Source of the DNA: Branchipolynoe longqiensis
Lineage: Eukaryota; Annelida; Polychaeta; Phyllodocida; Polynoidae
Assembly: GCA_030323885.1 (NCBI GenBank)
Contig: CM059190.1
Span: forward strand, 106,185,856-106,249,855
DNA length: 64,000 nt
Direction: 5' to 3'
In this document: piece after piece, positions 21,652 through 31,469 of the stretch
Position numbering within the stretch: the first letter of the stretch is position 1
Layout: every line of letters starts with the position of its first letter
Translations under genes and position numbers: made by a program
The notes under the pieces: generated by a model
Told to the model about the DNA's origin: nothing
The model's database searches: none
The model's input: the letters and a program-made list of their open reading frames with translations, nothing else

Positions 21652-22400
21652 AGGTCACCTGGATGACAGGTCAGCTACATGTAAAGGTCATCTGGCCGAC
21701 AGCTCAGCTATGTATGAAGGTCACCCGGCCGACAGGTCAACTACGTGTGAAGGTCACTGTCATCAGGTCAGCTGCGTGTGAAGGTCACCTGGCCAACAGG
21801 TCATCTACGTGTGAAGGACACCCAGCCAACAGGTGAGCTACATGTGAAGGTCACCCGGCCGTCAAGTCAGCTATGTGTGAAGAAGGTCTCCTGGGCGACA
21901 GGTCAGCTATGTGTGAAGGCCACCCGGCCGAGATGTCAACTACATGTGAAGGTCACTGTCATCAGGTCAGCTGCGTGTGAAGGTAACCCAGCCAACAGGT
22001 CATACGTGTGAAGGACACCCGGCCAACAGGTCAGCTACGTGTGACGGTCACCCGGCCGGCAAGTCCGCTACGTGTGAAGGTCTCCTGGCCGACAGGTCAG
22101 CTATGTGTGAAGGTCACCCAACCGACAGGTTAGCTACGTACGTGTGAAGGTCACCTGGCCGATTGATCAGCTAAATGTGAAGGTCAATGGCTGGTGAAGG
22201 TCACTCAGCTGACAGGTGATCTACATAGATGTGAAGGCCACCTGGTGACAGGTCAGCTATGTGTGAAGGTCACAGGTCAGCTACATGTGAAGGGCACACA
22301 GGTCACAGGTCAGCTACGTGTGAATGTCACTCGGCTGACAGGTCAGCTACATACGTGTGAAGGTCACTCAGCCAACAGGTCATATACATGTGAAGGTCAC
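21637..22400. repeat. 33-bp tandem array starting on the RGS12 stop codon
   Basis: Units of AGGTCAGCTAYGTGTGAAGG plus TCACCTGGCCGAC (33 bp, some 31) run for about 22 copies. Unit 1 contains the last codons and TGA of the RGS12-like gene (GTCAGCTATGTGTGA). In the first regular units each copy keeps a stop in the same frame. A different frame stays open and encodes MKVTRPTGQL-type repeats that are not a gene. The array forms the start of the presumed 3' UTR. Confidence 0.93.
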
Positions 22401-23525
22401 GTGCCTGACCTTGGGTTCCCAACCCGTCACCGACTTGTACATAGTTGTACATTGCCGCGTGTAATTAAGTGTAAATAGGGCAGTCTGTGCCCCGCCGTGC
22501 CGGCTGCACGCAGACGTCCGAGTCCTGTAACCCAGCCATTTATAGACCATCCTTCGTCACGCTGGACTGAACCCAGCCCGCCACCCTCCGACAGGATGCC
22601 CAGCATGAAATGCCTGAGGCTGGACTTCTCAAATTTAGCTACTGGACTTTTGGGGGTATTTTATTTTTGGCACAAAGCAAAGAATTTCGTCTATTTTTAG
22701 TTGTGGTATCCTGATGATATTTGGTTGGTTGGTTGTTGGAGTTTTAGGTCCTGGCAACATCTAAGGTCATCTCAGGACGGGTATCCTGATGAATGCTAAT
22801 ATTATCTTATAGTTCCAATCGGTCCGATTTGGAAATCAGCTTTTTCAAAATAATTAAATTTAACTCTTTTTTTCATCTAGAATTAGTCATTGTTTTGTCA
22901 TATTGATCGCTATATTTGATGCTGCGGCAATTTTATTGTACAAAGTACAGTGGAGGAATGGATAAATATAGATGTACATTATATTTCTATTTATAGCATG
23001 TATATATCGGGATGTTTACTTAATTAGGGTCTTTATTTAACAATGAAGATTGAATGGGGGGCGGGTGGTTTTAGGGGTGGGTGGGTATTGTAATGGTTAG
23101 GCTTCCATGGGTACCTGGGTGTGTAAACCCTGTACATAGACATCAACAACAAGCCGGGCCCTGGGTTCAGTAACCATAGGCTTTCCTTAGTTACCACTAT
23201 GTGTTCACAAACAGAACTGGCCAAATAGCCATCATTGCACGTGTACATTGTCAGCTCTCTTTATGTGTGTACAGCAAATCAACCAAGTGTACTTACCATC
23301 AACCACTGTCAAATGGCTCGTCACTATCCTACTGTTATGGCTTTTACAGTGAATAATGTATGTAATTATGTTAGTTATATCAAAGCGTTGCCAATTTTGT
23401 CATACATAACTTTCCTGGGATTTCCAATTAAGATGTAATAATTCAATATTAGGTGACCAGTTTTATCCCGCAGTTTGACATTCCGTTGTCTTGGTTGAGT
23501 TATTAAGTTATTCTAAATATTCCGT
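22401..23525. other. Presumed 3' UTR and intergenic sequence
   Basis: No further gene. The start (GTACATAGTTGTACATTGCC) is a small inverted repeat. I see no clear AATAAA signal close to the stop, so the end of the RGS12 transcript cannot be placed. A reversed SINE tail lies at about 22728-22785. Confidence 0.5.
22728..22785 (-). mobile_element. Reversed S1 SINE (or LINE) tail fragment
   Basis: TTGGTTGGTTGTTGGAGTTTTAGGTCCTGG-type sequence followed by CAACATCTAAGGTCATCTCA and GGACGG is the reverse complement of the S1 tail (GACCTTAGATGTTGC). Only the tail is present, as for a severely 5'-truncated insertion. Confidence 0.7.
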
Positions 23526-23905
23526 GGTTGTAAACTGTGCGTTGAGCTTGTTGTGGCGCCAGTACAGTGTGCGCAGCTGGGACTCCGCTGTTTACAGTTC
23601 AGGCTGAAACCCAACTGTGCGTGAAGCTTGTTGTGAGACTCCGCTCTGTACAGTTCAGGCTCAAACCAAACTGTGCGTTGAGGTTATAGTGAGACTCCGC
23701 TGTGTACAGTTCAGGCTGAAACCCAACTGCATTGAGCTCATTGTGGCGCCAGTATGGTGTGCGCAACAGGGTGGAAGTTAGGCTCCGATGTGTACAGTTC
23801 AGGCTGAAACCCAACTGTGCGTTAAGCTTGTTGTGAGACTCCGCTGTGTACAGTTCAGGCTGAAACCCAACTGTGCGTTAAGCTAGTTGTGGTGCCAGTT
23901 CAGTC
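23526..23905. repeat. 56/82-bp tandem repeat
   Basis: Core unit ACTGTGCGT(T/G)(A/G)AGCTTGTTG, TGAGACTCCGCTGTGTACAG, TTCAGGCTGAAACCCA (56 bp). Some units carry an extra GCGCCAGTACAGTGTGCGCA segment. About six units. Confidence 0.88.
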
Positions 23906-24004
23906 TAAAAGCCATATGCCTCATCTCCTGCCTTCTTATTGGCAGGGCGCCAACGTTAGGTTGGGAATGCACAGTTAATTCCGGTCTGCCAAGTTAAACA
24001 GTCA

Positions 24005-24600
24005 ATACTTGAATCATGCATGAATATCTCGCCATGAATATGGCGTTCAGTAAGCATGGACATCATGGACATAACCATTATGGATATCATTACGACAGTC
24101 ATCATCATTATTTTCATCATCCTGGTTATCGTTATGGATAACATCACATTATGATCGTTGTGGCCATTATCAGCATCATCATGGTCATCATTATGGATAG
24201 CATTATCACAATCATCATTATGATCTTTGTGGCCATTATCATCATGGGCATCATTATGGTCATCATTACCATGGCATCATTATCAACATCATGGTTAATG
24301 TCATGATCATATCAGTCATCATCCCCATTATCAGTTTAATGGTGGTCCTCTATCTATATTATCATCACTGGAAGACTTTCCCAATTTGTCCTTGACCTTG
24401 GTATTATCATTTTAATGGTTGTCCTAAATGTTTATCTACATCATTAGCATCATTTTAATAGATGTCCTAAGTGTTTATCCACATCATCATCATTGTCAAT
24501 TTAAAGGCTATCCTGGAGGTACATCGCCACCATCATCGTCACCATCATTATCATCACCATCATCACCACCATCAAGCTGTAAGGCTTACCCAAGTGACCG
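24005..24600. repeat. (CAT/ATC)n-rich degenerate microsatellite
   Basis: ATCATCATTATGG, GGTCATCATTATGGATA and related words dominate 24050-24350, and CACCATCATC dominates 24520-24580. Open frames are compositional. Confidence 0.85.
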
Positions 24601-24648
24601 GTGCCCCCTGGTGGTTCCCCCTGTAGGTGGGTGAACACTCCGGCATTC

Positions 24649-24960
24649 CAGGGCCGCGTTCAACGAGGTGCCTCGGTAAATTCCAAATGCCGCACTACTC
24701 TGCACAGCGTGTTAGCAGTTGGGTGCCTCGAAAATTGCGTCCTCCATAACGTACACTTTCTGCAGCCATTTACAATTGGAAGAAAAGTTCTGATTGGCTG
24801 ACACACACGGCCATTTTGGAGGCGTTTTCGCCTCCTAGTCGAAAAGTGTGACGTCTGGGAGTCTACCTCCGAGGCGTACGTTGAACACAAATAGACAAAA
24901 AAGACTTCGCCAAAGTGTCTAGGAGTCGACTCTGAGACATACATTGAACGCGGGCCCAGG
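24649..24960. mobile_element. TIR element of family M5 (CAGGGCCGCGTTC ends)
   Basis: The left end CAGGGCCGCGTTCAACG and the right end TTGAACGCGGGCCCAGG are inverted. The interior shares GTGCCTCG(A)AAA, CCATTT(A)CAATTGGAAGAAAAG-like and GGCCATTTTGGAGGCG with 25853-26120 and, reversed, with 37075-37175. No transposase is encoded and I could not confirm a target duplication. Confidence 0.75.
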
Positions 24961-25157
24961 TGCGTGTTAAACAGTTCATCAAGTGCCTTATGTACTGCAC
25001 CACACCTGGTACAAGGTTGAAATGTCAAATTTGTTCTAAATAGAATAAATACTTTTTACTGTAACCCGTGAAAAGAAATGATCGCTTGACCCTAAATTTG
25101 TTGGCTTATGAATTAGAATTCTATTTAGCAATGAAATAAATTTATTCGAATAACACA

Positions 25158-25263
25158 AGAACAAAACCTGTAATTAATTATCATCTTGTGCTCCTCAATG
25201 TTGACTGCACAGAACAAAACCTGTAATTAATTATCATCTTGTGCTCCTCAATGTTGACTGCAC
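25158..25263. repeat. Exact 53-bp tandem duplication
   Basis: The unit beginning AGAACAAAACCTGTAATTAA at 25158 is repeated at 25211 without visible change, ending ATGTTGACTGCAC. The identity points to a recent duplication or an assembly artefact. Confidence 0.9.
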
Positions 25264-25852
25264 AGTACATATTTGTGTCGTCCGTTTAAATACATATTTG
25301 TTAGGTAATGCTCGTGTTGTATTTCAGCGTTTACTGAATATCACAAACCTTCAGAATACTACAAAGTAAAACTCGGCACTGCGGACGCTGATGTTATGTG
25401 ATAACCGGTGGGGATGTGGGGCGTGGGGGCGGGGGGGGGGGGGGGGTACAAGCTGGTGCTGCGAACAGTGTCACGTGACACACGGTACATGCGCTGTAGA
25501 GATTCGTATTTACAGCATTAAATATATTACACACAAATCACTTTCTTCTCGTTTCTCTTTCCAACTATTTTTTCTTCCTTTTTTTAAATGTATATATATA
25601 TATTTTGTTGTTGATAAAGTTGCATAATCCGATGGTGTTGCGTTTCTGCTGTATTTAAATAATTAAAATATATTAGGTTATAATCTTTACTTTTGTTTGC
25701 ATATCCATCCATACACGATACTAATATTAATGGTTTTAATTCTGTCAGATGTGCAAATTGCCAAATGCCTATCATTACGTACTTTCAGAAATATGTCGGC
25801 GACATTCTAGAAGACAATATGGTTCCAGGGAGGGTAAGAGACTACCACTGAT
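25264..25852. other. Intergenic sequence, no gene seen
   Basis: Contains a poly-G run of about 18 at 25429-25446 and an AT-rich stretch near 25590-25610. Nothing codes convincingly. Confidence 0.55.
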
Positions 25853-26120
25853 CAGGGCCGCGTTCTGGGTACGCCTCTGCGACGTCTTTTGGCCTATTTC
25901 CATTCAGAGTGTCTCTCAGACAGGAGACAAAAAGTGCCTCGAAAATAGCAGCCGTATTCAGTGGTTTCAGCCGATCAGAGTGCTTCTTTTCCATTGCAAA
26001 TGGCTGCAGCCTTTGGGGGTGGCCATTTTCGAGGCGACCAACTGCTTTTTCCGTTCAGAATAGCATGACGTCAGGGATTTCCCCAAGACATCTTGGAGGC
26101 GTACCCTGAATGCGGCCCTG
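25853..26120. mobile_element. TIR element of family M5, complete 268-bp copy
   Basis: The left end CAGGGCCGCGTTCTGGGTAC plus GCCTC is matched in reverse by GAGGCGTACCCTGAATGCGG plus CCCTG at the right, with about 3 mismatches in 25. The interior has GTGCCTCGAAAAT and GGGGTGGCCATTTTCGAGGC. The CAGGG terminus suggests the hAT superfamily, but no clear 8-bp duplication is visible (CCACTGAT versus GTGTATTT). Confidence 0.85.
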
Positions 26121-26242
26121 GTGTATTTAATGGGTCCGGGAACTGCCACCATTCAACACCTTGCAAAGTGGCTACCATGAGGTACTTTCAAGTGCAGCCA
26201 CCTAGCGGAAAGCATCGACCAGTCAGTGACTAGTGTAACTTC

Positions 26243-27243
26243 GAACCACCACCTACTGACAAAAAGGGAGTGGGTCATGTGTTGGGATCTGCCAACTATT
26301 ATCGGCAGCTAATGGTCAATTATGCGGATGTGGTAGCACCACTGACCCATCTGACCAAGCAATCCATGAGATTTGAGTGGGGGCCTGAGTGTCAAAAGGC
26401 CTGGAGTGAGTTGAAGCAGCTCCTTTTGGAATGTGTTATACTCAAATTTCCGGATCCCACAGAACCATACAAGCTCTATACGGATGCCTCATATTACAGA
26501 TTCGGAGCAATATTGGTGCAAGAGGATGAGAATGGGATAGAGAGGCCGGTGCACTTAATTAGTGGGAGGTTAAATTCAGCACAGCTGAATTACCCAAACA
26601 TTGAGAAGGAGGCATACGCAATGATCTTTGCGCTCATAAACGTGAGGCCATATCTGTATGGTGCTGACTTTGTGATCTATACTGATCATAAGCCTCTAAA
26701 ATGTCTATTCCAGAAGGAGATGAAGAACAGCGATGGGCAGTATTGCTGGCTGAGTATTCAGCTCCCATTCACTATTTTGCAGGGGCGTCCAATGTATGGG
26801 CAGACATGCTGTCTAGGCTGAGACCAGTTGAAGTGGCTGAAGAGCCCGACTGGACAGAGAATCCATTGGCAGGCTGCAGGATGACAGTGCACAGGCAGTT
26901 ATTGCAAGGGAGGATCAGGATGATTATATCCTGAGGGATGGATTAGTATATTCCCTGATCCCACCACCGGGTGGAAAAAACTATCCCAGACTGGTGTTGC
27001 CAATAGAGTGCCAGGAGCAAGTAGTGGAGTGGGATCATAAAGATGTGGGACACATGGCAATGGCCAAAATATTGAAGAGAGTGCAGGAGCACTTTAGGTG
27101 TCCAGGCATGAGAGGCGATATTGCCAAATTTATAGCTAGATGCCCACCGTGCTCCCTAAACCGGGCTCCCAACTGCAATGCTGCTCCCAATGGCTCCGGA
27201 GCTGTTGGTGGCAGCAGATCTGACAGGGCCATTTCTGGAAAGT
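26243..27243 (+). pseudogene. Ty3/gypsy pol remnant (RT end, RNase H, integrase zinc finger)
   Basis: The 5' part reads the end of reverse transcriptase and RNase H: LGSANYYRQLMVNYADVV, then APLTHLTK, LYTDASYYRFGAILVQ, EKEAYAMIFAL and VIYTDHKPLKCLF. RNase H carries its D/E/D pattern. The reading frame changes near 26745 (to AEYSAPIHYFAGASNVWADM) and again near 26870, so at least two frameshifts are present. The last part has the integrase zinc-binding pattern (H-x-x-x-H ... C-x-x-C, GHMAMAKILKR ... ARCPPCSLNR). The core integrase, gag, protease and LTRs are missing. It is unrelated in detail to the nested minus-strand element that follows. Confidence 0.88.
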
Positions 27244-27452
27244 AGACCCCTTGACAATGTCAGGTTATAATTTTTTTTTACATTTTCATCCCATAAAATA
27301 TATTTTATATATGACGCACGCATTTTGGCTTACTATAAGCCCTCGTCACAAATCATTCTACACCAATAGTCCTTAGGATTTGGTTATACAGCCTTAATTG
27401 GGTAGAGTGGCATTATCTAAATACTCAAATAGGATGTTTAGCAGTCAGTATG
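27244..27452. other. Intergenic sequence ending in target duplication GTATG
   Basis: No gene. GTATG at 27448-27452 is the left copy of the 5-bp target duplication of the LTR element that begins at 27453. Confidence 0.8.
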
Positions 27453-27635
27453 TGTGAAAGTACGACGTCTGAACACTTCAAGCTCTGGATACTGAATGGT
27501 TTATTCACAGCTAGGTAAAGTTACCTGCCGGCAACATTCTGTGACGTCATCTCATTTGCATATCTCTTTGTCTCAACCTCTGCATCTCGTTAACATATAT
27601 TAACCATACCTGTAGTCTATTACGCATATATCACA
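27453..27635 (-). repeat. 3' LTR of element A
   Basis: 183 bp, TGTGAAAG ... ATCACA. It differs from the other LTR at two sites (A for G in TTCACAGCT; G for A in TGACGTCA). It contains a perfect CRE (TGACGTCA, 27542-27549) and an octamer ATTTGCAT (27554-27561; ATGCAAAT on the minus strand). Confidence 0.97.
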
Positions 27636-27878
27636 TCCCCCCCTCAAAGTATTTCTGAAACATGAAATATTTCAAAATAACAATGCTATAACACAGTAGT
27701 CAAACGAATGCACAATAACATATATGCGTACTTAACTGAAACACAAGTCCTTTCAAGGTCTGAGCGCACAATGCACTTAAGTCCACAATGTCTGGCCGTA
27801 AGCCTGACGTCAGAAATTGTCCATCAATATCAACAAATGTTCGAAGAGCTGAAAACAACTTAAACCTACATGCACATC

Positions 27879-28858
27879 CTACGTGTACACACTAAAGCAA
27901 CTCTGACCCACTAAAGGTCTAACCTGCTCGCCGGCCTTATCAGCCGACAATCTGATAATCTGAACCCAGCTGATAATCTGAACCCGATTACGATACAACA
28001 TGTTACCTGACTCATTCAAAATTTGATATTCTCTCCCGGATACACCTGTGCGCCCTAAAATCACCCCTTTCTTCCATTCCCCAGCATGATTTTTGTACTT
28101 TATATTATCTCTGACTTTCATAGGCTTATGCGGCTTACCACACTTCCGGTCATGAAACACTTTCTGACTCTGTTGCCGCTTAGCTATCTGCCTCCCCTTT
28201 GGATTTTGCGTCTCGGGCACCAAAATCTCCTCCGTCATAGGCAATCTGCCCCTCAAACGTCTGCTCATAAGCAGCTGAGCTGGAGACGCATTCAGGACGG
28301 GCAATGGAGTATTGTGATAATTCAACACTTCTTTAACATGTCTTTGACTGTCTGCACAAACCGTTCTACCTGCCCGTTGCTACGAGGATACTGAGGACTG
28401 GAATACAGGGCTTTGAACCCATAGTGTAATGCAAACTCCCTATACTCATGACTCTTAAACTGATGACCATTGTCCGATACGACCTGACGGGAATACCGTG
28501 TCTTGCAAAACTATCTTTCAACGCTTCAATAACAGTGACAGACGATGTATTGCCCAACAACGTCACCTCAGGATACTTCGTGTAGTAATCCACAGTTATC
28601 AGGTAATTTTTATGATTTAACTCAAATAAATCAGCTCCAATTTTTTCATACGGCTGCCAGGCAATCGGGTGATTGATCAAGGGCTCGTTATGCAAATTCT
28701 TACGGTTGTTTTGGCAAGTGTCACATCTACTAACCTTATCCTCAATTTGCTTATTCATATTCGGCCAAAACATACGGTCACGCGCCAACTGCTTTGACTT
28801 GGTCACGCCTAAGTGCGTCTCATGTAAAGCCTCTATCATTTCACCATGAAGACCCGTA
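27879..28858 (-). pseudogene. Integrase of element A (core and C-terminal part)
   Basis: Minus-strand reading gives the HHCC zinc finger end (ETHLGVTKSKQLARDRMFWP; CDTCQNNR), the catalytic core start (GADLFELNHKNYLITVDYYT) and the C-terminal segment (YHNTPLPVLNASPAQLLMSR; KVRDNIKYKNHAGEW). A frameshift near 28480, just after FARHGIP, breaks the core between catalytic residues. The first part of the domain is displaced to 31004-31128 by the insertion of element B inside the zinc-finger region. Integrase would insert retroelement cDNA; this copy cannot work as it stands. Confidence 0.9.
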
Positions 28859-28863
28859 GGAAC

Positions 28864-28989
28864 TGTAAAGTACGAGTCGACACCTTGAGTTCCAGTTAGT
28901 AACTGACTTTATTTGAGTACCGTCACCATTGGTTACATCCATATATCGCTGGTTCCCCGTACCTGCCGGATTGGCCTAGATACATCACA
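28864..28989 (-). repeat. 3' LTR of element B
   Basis: 126 bp, TGTAAAGTACGAG ... GATACATCACA. It is identical to the other LTR except for G versus C in CCGGATT(G/C)GCC. Confidence 0.96.
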
Positions 28990-29245
28990 TCTCCCCTTTT
29001 ATATATATATATATTTTTAATGAATCAATAAGGAACCGGTCACCATCAGTAAAGGAAAGCGACATGTACTTAACCTAACTTACGACTATTACATGCTTGT
29101 GACAAAGTACTTGAAATATGTGTGTAGAATCTGTGTGGCAAACACACCACAGCTCGCCTGCGAAACTACACGTTGTGATAAATACAACAATAATTTCATC
29201 ACACTCCCAATTGTGCAATGTCCCTCTTTTAACTTTTTGTAACTT

Positions 29246-29560
29246 AATAGCATCGTTAATCACAGATCCTTTATTTCATTCAATTCTTAATATTAATATA
29301 AACAATGCATATTATCATAATACCTTAGCCATTTTACCTAAACGGTTAAATATTTTTTTTTTTTGTATTTCCTGAACGTGCAACAGACCTGTACTATATA
29401 AATTACACGTTAATCACAGATCCTTTATTTCATTAAATTCTTAATATTAATATAAACAATGTATATTATACATAATACCTTAGCTATTTTACCTAAACGG
29501 TTAAATTTATTTTGTATTTCCTGAACGTGCAACAGACCTGTCTATATAAATTACACGATC
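29246..29560. repeat. Two-copy tandem duplication of about 155 bp inside element B
   Basis: The block from GTTAATCACAGATCCTTTAT to CAACAGACCTGT...TATATAAATTACACG occurs twice in a row, the second copy starting near 29409 and differing by small indels. It lies in the non-coding part between the purine tract and the integrase tail. Confidence 0.88.
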
Positions 29561-29889
29561 ATGCCATACATACATGTTTAAACGCATGCTTAAATGTAAC
29601 TATTCAACAACTGTACACATTGGTTTAACGGCATACCTGTATACTGCTACATTTAAATTAGGTACAGTACAATTTCTATGTCTAGCAAGAATAAATAACA
29701 ACTATCATTCTTTGTTAATTATGTACTTTGACTATATGTGCAATGTGAAGTATTTTGTCGGAAAGTAAATTATTTACATGCATCAGTGAACAGTAAGTTG
29801 ACACAACATTTAATCAATCCCACTGAACATGCTTAAAGTCTTTAAGTTTACATGGATGTAGCGATTATTGTCTTTTATTCACATGCTTT

Positions 29890-30396
29890 TCAGACACCCA
29901 TCCTGTTTACTGGGCGAACCTCTCGGCCATATCTAGTCGTATATGGAGTCTTTACGACCGACTTAGTTTGTTGTGTGTCTAGTGTTGCATCAACCATCTC
30001 TGAATTAAAAATGTGCCGTCGGTTTCTTTTTATTAAATGATTCTGTGCATTTAGGATACGGTAGTCACGTGGACCTGGTGTACCTGTCCGTAGAATGTTC
30101 CCAACCTGCCACTCTCCTCTGTGGTCGAGATATCTCACCCTATTGCCAATGTTTAACTTTTTGTGTTCCGGCCCTGCACTTTTATCATAGTAATTCTTTT
30201 GTACATTTGACCTATATAAATGGTCTTGTTGACGATATGGCCGTTTCCATGGCGCCGCATGGCGCTGTGACGTCACGCCGTTATTATTCACTTTTGAAAT
30301 GACATCGACGTTCTCATTCGACACACTGTGAGAACCATCTTCTAATAAATCTGACTTATGTTCACTTAATCGACATATATCAATGCATTTGTCCAA
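29890..30396 (-). pseudogene. Gag remnant fused to integrase C-terminal domain, element B
   Basis: The upstream part (DKCIDICRLSEHKSD) is the end of a gag-like domain, comparable with VKCVSICEMSEFSSA of element A. Farther on the frame passes directly into integrase C-terminal sequence (KKLNIGNRVRYLDHRGEW; ILRTGTPGPRDYRILNA), comparable with the integrase tail of A. Everything normally between has been deleted. Whether the fusion is translated is unknown. Confidence 0.85.
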
Positions 30397-30463
30397 TGAT
30401 AAATCACTCGTTTGTAACAGTCGGTCTCGTAGGCTTCTGCTTTTGATACCACAAACAATTCTA

Positions 30464-30841
30464 TCACAAAGCAGGGAATCTTCGAGTCCACCGTATTGAC
30501 AATATGAACGTGTCCATGCTTTCGGTGGACTGGTTAAGAGAATTGAATTTGTATCTTACCACCGTAATGTTTGTTTTTCCATCACAATAAGTCCTAAAGG
30601 ATTGTATTAGTACCTCAATCTTGTCACGATCTTGCACAGCAATATCCAGGGTTCTATGTACTTTCTGGGCCTCAGCTCCTGCGACGTGTAAAAATACGCA
30701 GCACTGAACTCTTTCCGATTTAGAACTAACTCCCGCAGCTGTAGCATAAATTCTGTATGAATCAATCCATTGATACCAGTTCAGTGTGAGATTGCCATCT
30801 AGGTTGAGTGGCATCGGGGGTTTTAATCCAGATAATGCCAT
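30464..30841 (-). pseudogene. Gag N-terminal part, element B
   Basis: I place the start at ATG 30841 (MALSGLKPPMPLNLDG), just inside the LTR, because it lines up with the gag start of element A. The text NWYQWIDSYRIYATAAGV and ERVQCCVFLHVAGAEAQKV matches A (NWKTWIRAYDIYATTAGV; ERVQCCICLHVAGEEAQKV). A frameshift just before 30464 separates it from the continuation at 30396. Confidence 0.85.
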
Positions 30842-30872
30842 AATCCTTGACGGCAAGCCACATCTGACACCA

Positions 30873-30998
30873 TGTAAAGTACGAGTCGACACCTTGAGTT
30901 CCAGTTAGTAACTGACTTTATTTGAGTACCGTCACCATTGGTTACATCCATATATCGCTGGTTCCCCGTACCTGCCGGATTCGCCTAGATACATCACA
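30873..30998 (-). repeat. 5' LTR of element B
   Basis: 126 bp, followed on the + strand by the right target duplication GGAAC (30999-31003). The tRNA primer site lies at 30858-30872 on the minus strand. Confidence 0.96.
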
Positions 30999-31003
30999 GG
31001 AAC

Positions 31004-31128
31004 CACCACCCAATTGCCGTTCATTACAAGATTGTTCTCTACTGCTTGTACGGAAAGTACTGTCTCAAACACGGTGGCGTCTGTATGAGTGTAGTGTCCC
31101 ACCTATCTTCAATGGGTGAAATTGGTCG
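31004..31128 (-). pseudogene. Displaced N-terminal segment of element A integrase
   Basis: Read on the minus strand this gives NLVMNGNWVVVPTG when continued across the target site into 28858, the usual lead-in to the integrase zinc finger. The upstream part (PPCLRQYFPYK) is in another frame, so a small indel is present near 31045. The segment is isolated between insertions B and C. Confidence 0.82.
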
Positions 31129-31132
31129 CAAT

Positions 31133-31382
31133 GCTCGCATTGCGTTTGATGCGAGGGAAGGAAGAGACCCTCCCCCCACCTCTCTCCCGCCGCCCGGCTT
31201 TCTCACCTTCCCTGCCACCCCGCTCTCAGCTTCTCCCGCCTCGCCCGTTCTCCCTGCCCGCAGGCTTTCTCACCTCCCCCGCCCTCACGCCTCCCCACTC
31301 CTTCCCTTATAGGGCCGCCCGCCGGCCTCCTTCAGCCATTCGCCTCCCAGCCGTCCTCCCTACACAAGCTCTCTTTTTCTCT
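31133..31382. repeat. Left repeat A1 of element C
   Basis: Begins GCTCGCATTGCGTTTGATGC and ends ACAAGCTCTCTTTTTCT. It matches A2 at 33232-33582. Confidence 0.88.
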
Positions 31383-31469
31383 CGGACCTTCACCTCGGAC
31401 CTTCACCTCGGACCTTCACCTCGGACCGTCACCTCGGACCGCTCCAACACCCTCGGGCCGACCCACATC

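Larger units (their letters stand above)
28864..30998 (-). mobile_element. Internally deleted gypsy LTR element B nested in A
   Basis: Two 126-bp LTRs (28864-28989 and 30873-30998; TGTAAAG ... ATCACA) differ at one position and are flanked by GGAAC at 28859-28863 and 30999-31003. The primer site by the right LTR (TGGTGTCAGATGTGG on the minus strand) is the same type as in A, and the purine tract by the left LTR is AAAAGGGGAGA. The interior (about 1.9 kb) keeps the gag start and the integrase C terminus but lacks zinc knuckles, protease, RT, RNase H and integrase core. It is thus a non-autonomous derivative related to A. Confidence 0.94.

Noticed and set aside
21648..22478. MKVTRPTGQL-type repeat proteins
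   Set aside because: They come from the 33-bp array in a frame other than the one used by the gene.
31116..31469. Upstream part of the open frame in element C as coding
   Set aside because: It covers the A1 terminal repeat, which recurs as A2 with frame-breaking changes. The ATG at 31470 after the repeat is a better start.
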